64,000 bases of DNA from Nocardia macrotermitis (lineage in GTDB: Bacteria; Actinomycetota; Actinomycetes; Mycobacteriales; Mycobacteriaceae), in the NCBI RefSeq assembly GCF_009604405.1, contig NZ_WEGK01000009.1:296633-360632 (forward strand), given 5' to 3'. The notes below the pieces were generated by a model. The model searched no databases and was not told where the DNA came from. It was given only the letters and a program-made list of their open reading frames with translations. This document shows positions 58,224-64,000 of the stretch, one piece after another; positions within the stretch are counted from its first letter, which is position 1; every line of letters starts with the position of its first letter. The position numbers and the translations under genes were made by a program.

Positions 58224-59438
58224 TCAGTCCCGCAACGCGCGATACGTCAGGTTCAGGAAGTCCTCGCCCAGCGGAATCTGCCAGTCACCGGCCACGATGA
58301 TATTGCTGACCTGCACGAACAGCAGTGCGGCCAGATCGTGCCGCGGATCGGCGATCCAGCAGGTGCCGAAACCGCCCGGCCAGGACACCGTGCCGATGTC
58401 CGGCCCGATGCCGTCCTGCCGGATGCGGACCTGCACGCCGTAGCCGAAACCCTGTTCGTCCCACATGGTCTGCCCCAGCGGCGGGTTGAACGGCGGATCG
58501 GTGTGCTGGGCGGGGGTGAGCCGGTCACGCGCCATCGTCTCCACCGTGTCCGCGGTCAGGATCCGGGTTCCGTCGAGTTCGCCGCGGCCGAGGATCATCC
58601 GTGCGAAGCGAGCGTAGTCGTCGAGGGTGGAGATCAGGCCCGCACCGCCGGAGACGAAGCGCGGCCGCTGCGCCCACCGCGTCGTGTCGGGATGATCGAG
58701 GACATCGCCGTCGCGCGAGTAGAGCACAGTGAGACGTTCCCGTCCGGATTCGGGCACCACGAATCCGGTGTCCACCATGCCCAGCGGCTCGAAGATGCGT
58801 TCGGCCAGCACCGTGTCGAACGGCTGCCCGGTGATCCTGGAGATCAACACACCCAACACATCCGAAGACGTGTGATACCGCCACAGCTCGCCGGGCTGCG
58901 CGATCAGCGGCAACTCACCGAGCCGCCGCATCCACGCGTCGGGATCCAGCGATTCGACGCCGGGGATGCTCAGGGCGGTGCCGACCGGATCGGCGGTGAG
59001 CGAGAACAGTTGCGGCGCAAGGGCGGAACGTCCCCAGCCCAGCCCGAACCGGTAGGTGAGCAGATCCTCCAGCGTGATCGGCCGGGACGCGGGCACGACA
59101 TCCTCGGGCGCGCCCAGCGGATCGCGCATGACCTTGCGATCGGCGAGTTCGGGCAGCCAGCGATCCACCGGATCGGACAATCCGATCAGCCCCTGCTCCA
59201 CGAGTTGCAGGGCGGCGACCGCGGTCACGGGTTTGGTCATCGACGCCATCCGGAACAGCGCGTCCCGCCGCATCGGCCGCCGCGCCTCGCGATCCAGCCA
59301 GCCCGCGGAATCCACCTGAACGAGCTCCCCGCCCCGATGGATCATCGCAACCAGACCCGGGACCTCACCGCGCTCGACGTATCCCGCCAGCGTTTCGCTC
59401 AGCAGTGCCAGACCGTCCGCCGAAAACCCGTTCGCCAC
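58224..59438 (-). CDS. Serine hydrolase, beta-lactamase/family VIII esterase type
   Basis: A 404-residue penicillin-binding-fold hydrolase. The SxxK motif is SMTK near residue 66, the Tyr motif YHTS near 189, and WPGGFGT near 349 replaces KTG, as in family VIII esterases and EstB rather than true beta-lactamases. No signal peptide is visible, so it is probably cytosolic. GTG 59438 has GGAAGGG about 5 nt upstream. The gap to the MFS gene on the same strand is 50 bp, and the two could be co-transcribed. Confidence 0.9.
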   Translation of the reverse strand: MANGFSADGLALLSETLAGYVERGEVPGLVAMIHRGGELVQVDSAGWLDREARRPMRRDALFRMASMTKPVTAVAALQLVEQGLIGLSDPVDRWLPELADRKVMRDPLGAPEDVVPASRPITLEDLLTYRFGLGWGRSALAPQLFSLTADPVGTALSIPGVESLDPDAWMRRLGELPLIAQPGELWRYHTSSDVLGVLISRITGQPFDTVLAERIFEPLGMVDTGFVVPESGRERLTVLYSRDGDVLDHPDTTRWAQRPRFVSGGAGLISTLDDYARFARMILGRGELDGTRILTADTVETMARDRLTPAQHTDPPFNPPLGQTMWDEQGFGYGVQVRIRQDGIGPDIGTVSWPGGFGTCWIADPRHDLAALLFVQVSNIIVAGDWQIPLGEDFLNLTYRALRD

Positions 59439-59488
59439 AACAGTTCCCTTCCTTCACCGTCGAGAGCGACAACCGGGTTCGCGAGCGG

Positions 59489-60784
59489 TTATTCCCGCCG
59501 CCGCAACGCGAGCGCGCCCACCCCCGCGAGCACCATGTACACCCCGACCACCCACAGTCCGGCGCGCTGGGTTCCGGTGAGGTCCCGCAGCCAGCCGGTG
59601 ATGTAGGGCGCGGCGAATCCGCTGATATTGCCCAGCGAGTTGATCAGCGCGATACCGCCGGCCGCGGCCGCACCGGACAGGAAGGTGCTCGGCAACGCCC
59701 AGAAGGTCGGCAGCGCCGCGAGCACCCCGACCGCGCACACCGTCACCGCAGTCATCGCCGCGAACGGATTGCCCAGGTAGAGCGCGATCGGAATGGCCAG
59801 ACCGCCGATGATCGACGGCAGCGCGACATGCCAGCGCCGCTCCCCGGTCCGGTCGCCGTGCCTGCCCCACCACACCATCGCGACCGCGCCGATCACGTAC
59901 GGCACCGCCGTGATCAGCCCGCGCTGTACCACCGAATAGTGGGTGCCGTACTGCTGCTGGAATCCGGCGACGATGGTCGGCAGGAAGAAGCCCAGCGCGT
60001 ACAGCCCGTAGGCGATACCGCCGTAGATCGCGGCCAGGCCCAGGATGCGCGGATGGGTCAGCGCCCGCCGCAACGTCCAGTGCTCGGCCGCGGCCAGTTC
60101 GGCCTCCTCGCGCGCGAGTTCGGTTGCGAGCCACTCCCTTTCGGATGCGTTCAGCCACCTCGCCTGCTCGGGCCGATCGGTCGGGTAGAACCAGGTGAGC
60201 ACGGCCAGCAGCAGCGCGGGCACGCCTTCGACCAGGAACATGAACCGCCAGCCGCTCAGCCCGACCAGCCCGTCGCCGTACTGGATCACCAGACTCGACA
60301 GCGTCGAGCCGACCGCCGTCGAGATCGGCACCGCCACCATGAACATCGCGACGATCCGCGCACGATACCGCTGCGGGAACCAGTACGTCAGATACAGCAG
60401 GATGCCCGGAAAGAAACCCGCCTCGGCCACACCGAGCAGGAACCGCAGCACGATCAGCGCGGTCGCGTTCGGCACGAACACCATCGCGGTCGCGATCACG
60501 CCCCAACTGAGCATGATCCGCGCCATCCACCGCCGCGCCCCGAACCGGTGCAGCGCCAGATTGCTCGGCACCTCGAGCACCAGATACCCGAGGAAGAAGA
60601 TGCCCGAGGCGAATCCGAACACCGTCTCCGACAGCGCGAGATCGTGTTTCATCCCGCTCGGCCCGGCGAACCCGATGTTCACCCGATCCAGATAGTTCAC
60701 GAAATACAGCAGGCCCAGGAACGGCACCAGGCGCAGACCGACCTTGCGCAGCGTGGTCCGGGAGACATCGGTGGCTTCGAACAC
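59489..60784 (-). CDS. ACS-family MFS transporter
   Basis: A 431-residue anion:cation symporter-family permease with 12 transmembrane helices. Family signatures include LYFVNYLDRVNIGFA near residue 25, FFLGYLVLEVPSNLALHRFGARRWM near 63 and GVAEAGFFPGILLYLTYWFP near 118. Members carry organic acids such as hexuronates, glucarate, phthalate or tartrate; the substrate is not deducible. It lies upstream of the family VIII esterase, so uptake and hydrolysis of one compound is possible. The start is GTG 60784. Confidence 0.92.
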   Translation of the reverse strand: MFEATDVSRTTLRKVGLRLVPFLGLLYFVNYLDRVNIGFAGPSGMKHDLALSETVFGFASGIFFLGYLVLEVPSNLALHRFGARRWMARIMLSWGVIATAMVFVPNATALIVLRFLLGVAEAGFFPGILLYLTYWFPQRYRARIVAMFMVAVPISTAVGSTLSSLVIQYGDGLVGLSGWRFMFLVEGVPALLLAVLTWFYPTDRPEQARWLNASEREWLATELAREEAELAAAEHWTLRRALTHPRILGLAAIYGGIAYGLYALGFFLPTIVAGFQQQYGTHYSVVQRGLITAVPYVIGAVAMVWWGRHGDRTGERRWHVALPSIIGGLAIPIALYLGNPFAAMTAVTVCAVGVLAALPTFWALPSTFLSGAAAAGGIALINSLGNISGFAAPYITGWLRDLTGTQRAGLWVVGVYMVLAGVGALALRRRE

Positions 60785-60831
60785 CCGGGTAACTGTCCGT
60801 GTCCGGATTGCCGACTGTCAAGGAGGGCGGA

Positions 60832-61239
60832 TTACTCGGGTGGGTAAACGGCGATCTCGACGAGGTTGCCGTCCAGGTCACGGCAGTAGTGCGAAATCAT
60901 CTGCCCCAGCGCACCGGTCTTCACCACGGGCCCCTCGGTGATCCGCACCCCGCACGCGGTCAGATGCCCGTGCACCTGTTCGGGCGTAGCGCTGGCGATG
61001 AAACACAGATCCTCGGACCCGGCCGCGACCACCGCCCCGGTCAGCCACGCCGGATCGTCCGCCGCCATCGCCACCGGTCGCAGATTGATCTTCTGCCGCC
61101 CGAACACCAGCGCCGTACGCCCGGCGGGCCCGAACGTCTCGATCCGCATACCCAGAACCCGTTCGTACCAGGCCGCGGTAGCCGCGACATCGCGGCAGTT
61201 CAGCACGATGTGATCGAACCGTTCAACGGCAAATCCCAT
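60832..61239 (-). CDS. VOC-family (glyoxalase/dioxygenase-like) protein
   Basis: A 135-residue vicinal-oxygen-chelate protein, one beta-alpha-beta-beta-beta repeat pair. Features are FDHIVLNCRDVAATAAWYERVLGM at residues 8-31, FGRQKINLRP near 45 and the C-terminal YCRDLDGNLVEIAVYP with its metal-binding Glu. It resembles YwkD/lactoylglutathione lyase-like proteins; the substrate is unknown. ATG 61239 follows TAGCGT at 7 nt. A longer frame upstream lacks homology. Confidence 0.88.
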   Translation of the reverse strand: MGFAVERFDHIVLNCRDVAATAAWYERVLGMRIETFGPAGRTALVFGRQKINLRPVAMAADDPAWLTGAVVAAGSEDLCFIASATPEQVHGHLTACGVRITEGPVVKTGALGQMISHYCRDLDGNLVEIAVYPPE

Positions 61240-61246
61240 GTGCCGC

Positions 61247-61252
61247 ACGCTA
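61247..61252 (-). promoter_or_regulatory. -10 element, probable leaderless promoter of the VOC gene
   Basis: TAGCGT on the minus strand ends 7 nt before ATG 61239. Confidence 0.45.
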
Positions 61253-61495
61253 CTCCACTCATCTCGAGCTTCCGGCGCTGGACCGGTCGCCGAATATCGA
61301 CCGCGCCTACGCCGGTCGCACCGCATACCCACGGTTCCTGCCACCAGGTATGGCCGGCGGCGAGGACGATATTTGGATGGAGACCGGAACACGCGCGAAG
61401 GTATCCGATGGCTGCGGAGATCGGTTGCGCTGCTCACGTGTGAACTAGCCTGGGGTGGCGGGCTGCCTTCCCGCATGACTGCTGTAGGAGGAAAA

Positions 61496-62122
61496 ATGCC
61501 GGCTGTGGATCCCCGCGGCGAACAGCGGCTGACGGCTGAGGAGTTCCTGGCCGCGGACCCCGGAGACCTTGCCGCGCGGTTCGGCGGACCATTCGAGCTG
61601 GTGGATGGGCTCGTGGTGCGCTGTCAGGCACAGAGTCGAGCCCACGACCGAGTGATCCACAGGCTCCGCCGGGCTCTCGAGAACGCGCACACGCCGAACG
61701 ATCCGTGCCTGGATACCGAGTCGGACACTCCTGTTCGCTTCCCCGACGCGCACAGCGTGAGCGTGCATCGTCGAGCGAACTTCCGGTTTCCCGACCTCCT
61801 GGTCATCGACTGCGGCCGATGGGATGCGACGACGGTCCTGCCGCACATCCGCATGGTAGTGGAAGTGGTCTCCCCCGACAGCATCGGCGACGATACCGAG
61901 TACAAACGAAAACTCTACGCCCGCACAGGGATTCCCGTGTATCTGGTGGTCCACTTCGCCGATGATTGGGAAACCGTCGAGCGGATAGACGAGTTCCGTC
62001 TCGACTGGTCCAACAAGCGGTACGCGCTGCACCGTGAGCATTGGGACGAGCTCCTCCTGGAGGAGCCGATCAAGATGCAGTTGTCGTTCACCGACCTCGA
62101 TGGTGTGCGCCGCGAGAAGTGA
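61496..62122 (+). CDS. Uma2-family putative nuclease (DUF820)
   Basis: A 208-residue protein of the Uma2/DUF820 family, which has a PD-(D/E)xK nuclease-like fold but no settled function. The pattern is visible in RLTAEEFLAADPGDLAARFG at the start, ELVDGLVV near residue 40, RFPDLLVIDCGRW near 101, VVEVVSPDSIGDDTEYKRKLYARTGIPVYLVV near 120-152, which holds the acidic and Lys residues of the core. AGGAGG lies 4 nt before ATG 61496; another ATG at 61475 is possible. Uma2 genes are often multi-copy in actinomycetes. Confidence 0.88.
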   Translation: MPAVDPRGEQRLTAEEFLAADPGDLAARFGGPFELVDGLVVRCQAQSRAHDRVIHRLRRALENAHTPNDPCLDTESDTPVRFPDAHSVSVHRRANFRFPDLLVIDCGRWDATTVLPHIRMVVEVVSPDSIGDDTEYKRKLYARTGIPVYLVVHFADDWETVERIDEFRLDWSNKRYALHREHWDELLLEEPIKMQLSFTDLDGVRREK

Positions 62123-62175
62123 TCCCGTCGCCCGGGTGAAGATTGCCCTGTCCGCTGGTGGCGATCGAGCTCCGA

Positions 62176-62203
62176 CGGGCGGGCCGCTCGGGCGGCCCGC
62201 CCG
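62176..62203. terminator. Bidirectional terminator, Uma2/DUF2156
   Basis: Perfect 12-bp arms CGGGCGGGCCGC (62176-62187) and GCGGCCCGCCCG (62192-62203) around a TCGG loop lie 2 bp from the DUF2156 stop and 53 bp after the Uma2 stop. Confidence 0.9.
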
Positions 62204-62205
62204 GC

Positions 62206-63579
62206 TCAGATCTGCTTGCGGTGCGGGACGAACTCGAGTGTCAGCAGCGCGGCCGCGGTGAACACGATCTCGCGCCAGCGGATCAACACGAACCGCTGAT
62301 TGCCGAACGAGTTGAACTTGCGCAGGAAACGGAACAGCGATTCGAGCCGGATCATCGGATCCAGGACCCGCGCCAGCAGGTACAGCGCCTGGCGCGAACG
62401 GGTGCGGTCCGTGTCGCTGTACAGCTCGGGGAAGGCTGCGAAGGCCAGCGAGATGCGGTGCACACCGCGTTCGCGGCCGTATTCGACCAGGTCCACGATC
62501 ATGCGTTCGTCCAGGCCGTTGGGTGCGTCCTTGCGCCGCCACGGCACGTCCAGGCTCAGTTCGCTGCCGCGATTCGCCTCGCCGTAGCGCTGGAATCCGA
62601 CCACCCGGCCGTCGCTGTCGCGGGCGATCACCACCAGCATCCCGGGATGACGACCGTCCAGCAGATGATCCAGGATCATCGAGAAACCGCGGGTCTGCCG
62701 CCCGTGATGCCATTCGTCGACGATCGCGAACAGCGTCTGGCGCAGCGCCTCGCTCAACTCCCGCTCGGGAATGACCTCGGTGCTCACCCCGAAGTTGCGG
62801 GTGCGGCTCACCGCCTGGCGCAGATTGCGGAATTTGCGGCCGACCATATCGAAGCCGTCGACCTCGACGACCACATCGCGGCCGATCGGAATCGCGTGCA
62901 GCCCACGGTGTTCCGCGGCCCGGGTCCGCCACATATCGCACACCTCGGGGCTCGCGCCCAGCACCGCGATCCGCCAGCCGTGCGCCATGGCGAAGTCGGA
63001 GAACTCCGCGACGAGCGTCCCGAAGACCGCCCGATCGCCGATCGGATCACCGGCCACCACCGCGATGCCGAAGCGGGTGCGGTAGCCGATGGCCGCGGCG
63101 GAGGTGGCGTCGAAGAAGTAGGACTTGGACGAATGCATCGCGAACGGCGCGAGCGGATCGCCCGTGGTCGCGTCGACCAGCGCCGCGATCCGCATCCGCT
63201 GGTCGGGCTGCGGCCGCGAGCCCTGCGGCAGCATCATGATGAATCCGGTCGAGGCCAGGAACACGAACCCGACCGCCGGATGCGCCGAGCGATACGCGAT
63301 GTTCGACATCCCGAGCACGATCACCGCGATGGTGACGTGCGGCAGCGTGATCGGCCGCCGCAGATGCAGCCCGCGCGCGACGAACAGCCCCGACAGCGAG
63401 GCGGCCACGAACCAGCCGCGATCCACGCCCTCGCGCGAGGCCCGATCCGCGGCGTACACCAGCACCACGCCGACCAGCAGCAACACCACGATCAGCGGTA
63501 GTCGCACCGCCCGGGTCGGCGTGAGCACCACCTGCCGGTAGGTGCGATAACCGGCCACCGCCGAATTGATGTCCGCCAT
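62206..63579 (-). CDS. DUF2156 membrane protein (LPG synthase C-terminal-like)
   Basis: A 457-residue protein with about four transmembrane helices in the first 120 residues and a cytosolic DUF2156 domain (about 135-430) related to the GNAT-fold catalytic domain of MprF lysylphosphatidylglycerol synthases. Typical stretches are FFDATSAAAIGYRTRFGIAVVAGDPIG near 152, GRKFRNLRQAVSRTRN near 247 and GFQRYGEANRGSELSLD near 325. It lacks the large flippase domain of MprF, so an aminoacyl-lipid or other acyl-transfer role is only inferred. Its ATG starts 1 nt after the stop of a 22-codon leader frame. Confidence 0.85.
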   Translation of the reverse strand: MADINSAVAGYRTYRQVVLTPTRAVRLPLIVVLLLVGVVLVYAADRASREGVDRGWFVAASLSGLFVARGLHLRRPITLPHVTIAVIVLGMSNIAYRSAHPAVGFVFLASTGFIMMLPQGSRPQPDQRMRIAALVDATTGDPLAPFAMHSSKSYFFDATSAAAIGYRTRFGIAVVAGDPIGDRAVFGTLVAEFSDFAMAHGWRIAVLGASPEVCDMWRTRAAEHRGLHAIPIGRDVVVEVDGFDMVGRKFRNLRQAVSRTRNFGVSTEVIPERELSEALRQTLFAIVDEWHHGRQTRGFSMILDHLLDGRHPGMLVVIARDSDGRVVGFQRYGEANRGSELSLDVPWRRKDAPNGLDERMIVDLVEYGRERGVHRISLAFAAFPELYSDTDRTRSRQALYLLARVLDPMIRLESLFRFLRKFNSFGNQRFVLIRWREIVFTAAALLTLEFVPHRKQI

Positions 63580-63580
63580 G

Positions 63581-63649
63581 TCAGCGCCCCCGCTGGGGCG
63601 AGCATTCGAGCCGGTGGGCGTGCGTCACGTCCACGAACATCCTCGACAT
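63581..63649 (-). CDS. 22-codon leader peptide frame upstream of DUF2156 gene
   Basis: ATG 63649 has GGGAGG 6 nt upstream, the best ribosome site in this part of the window, and the frame (MSRMFVDVTHAHRLECSPQ then RGR) ends in TGA 1 nt before the ATG of the DUF2156 gene. The larger gene's own ribosome site would be the G-run inside the hairpin 63585-63600 at the end of the leader frame. The layout suggests translational coupling or attenuation. A minus-strand TAGTGT at 63683-63688 could be the promoter. Confidence 0.5.
   Translation of the reverse strand: MSRMFVDVTHAHRLECSPQRGR
63585..63600 (-). promoter_or_regulatory. Hairpin covering the DUF2156 ribosome site
   Basis: CGCCCC-N4-GGGGCG lies at the end of the leader frame. 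In the minus-strand RNA its second arm is the G-rich sequence 6-11 nt before the DUF2156 ATG, so folding would hide the ribosome site unless the leader is being translated. Confidence 0.4.
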
Positions 63650-64000
63650 GGTGGTCCTCCCGATGGTCGCGTCCTCACGAACACACTATGCGGAACGCAG
63701 GTTCCGGGTTCCTGGACCCCATGAGCTCGGCGACTTCTTCCGCCCGTCGACCCCGGTGATTCCCTCGTCTCGGCACCCACCCGCCGACCCGGACACGACT
63801 CGGCGGCGCAGTTGCATGCGCGTCATATCAACCGATACCGCGAGAAACTTGTTCCCCGCAATAGGTTTATGTGTTGCCCCACACTGCAATCCGAACACAA
63901 TCCCAAACTAGCAAACAACAGGCAATCCACCCACCGATTCCCACATCCGCGCCGCTCCAGCGGAACTCATTGCTGCTCCAGCGAATCCATCAGGCAGGCC
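63650..64000. other. Intergenic region at window end
   Basis: About 350 bp without a supported gene. It contains the candidate -10 TAGTGT (minus strand, 63683-63688) and an inverted repeat CGGAAC-GCAG-GTTCCG (63691-63706) at the -35 position, then an unusually AT-rich stretch from about 63820. Short frames there have no ribosome site or recognised domain. Confidence 0.5.

Overview
The window is about 64 kb of high-GC DNA from a mycolic-acid actinomycete, most likely Nocardia or a close relative. The evidence is an antigen-85-type mycolyltransferase, an MspA-type porin, actinobacterial families (DUF3043, DUF4191, MpaB/DUF2236) and a gene order that follows the Mycobacterium tuberculosis block from ctaF-ctaC-asnB through cobS/cobT, ilvE, gcvT, pepB, the dihydrolipoamide acyltransferase, lipB, lipA and a DUF4191 gene to glnA1. 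I see no rRNA, tRNA, CRISPR array, insertion sequence or phage gene.

Layout. 1-6.6 kb: end of an unidentified gene, cytochrome oxidase subunits ctaF/ctaC, asparagine synthetase and an exported Tat-type phosphoesterase. 6.6-9.9 kb: cobalamin genes (cobS, a repeat-filled reading frame, a cobU-cobT fusion). 10-12.7 kb: an accessory patch with a zinc-finger/HTH protein under two palindromic operators, an AraC/GlxA regulator and two divergent small genes. 12.9-25.7 kb: conserved metabolism (Fe-S carrier, adenosine kinase, metallo-hydrolase, ilvE, gcvT, pepA, 2-oxoacid dehydrogenase E2, lipB-lipA). 25.9-28.1 kb: an accessory operon of porin, secreted proline-rich protein with a possible RNase-like C-terminus, and lipoprotein. 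28.2-31.9 kb: EF-G2, DUF4191, RDD. 31.9-36.1 kb: a tandem Lrp regulator diverging from an M20 amidohydrolase and an MHS transporter. 36.2-38.8 kb: glnA1 behind a full GlnR box, then a mycolyltransferase. 40.5-54.7 kb: one 14-kb NRPS gene with four modules, one epimerase and a terminal reductase. 55-63.6 kb: monoacylglycerol lipase, type II lumazine synthase, an ECF sigma/YCII pair, a serine hydrolase, two transporter- or enzyme-type genes, a Uma2 protein and a DUF2156 protein behind a tiny leader frame.

Functional links. lipB and lipA make the lipoyl cofactor that the two lipoyl domains of the E2 and the glycine cleavage system need, and all sit within 9 kb. asnB, glnA1 and ilvE move amino nitrogen, with a GlnR box only at glnA1. 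Fifteen genes have a TAnnnT hexamer ending 6-8 nt before the start codon, so much of the region is probably translated from leaderless transcripts. The least explained parts are the NRPS, the porin/secreted protein/lipoprotein operon, the 60-bp repeats in the cob locus, the 141-bp repeats after the M20 gene and the zinc-finger gene with its paired operators.
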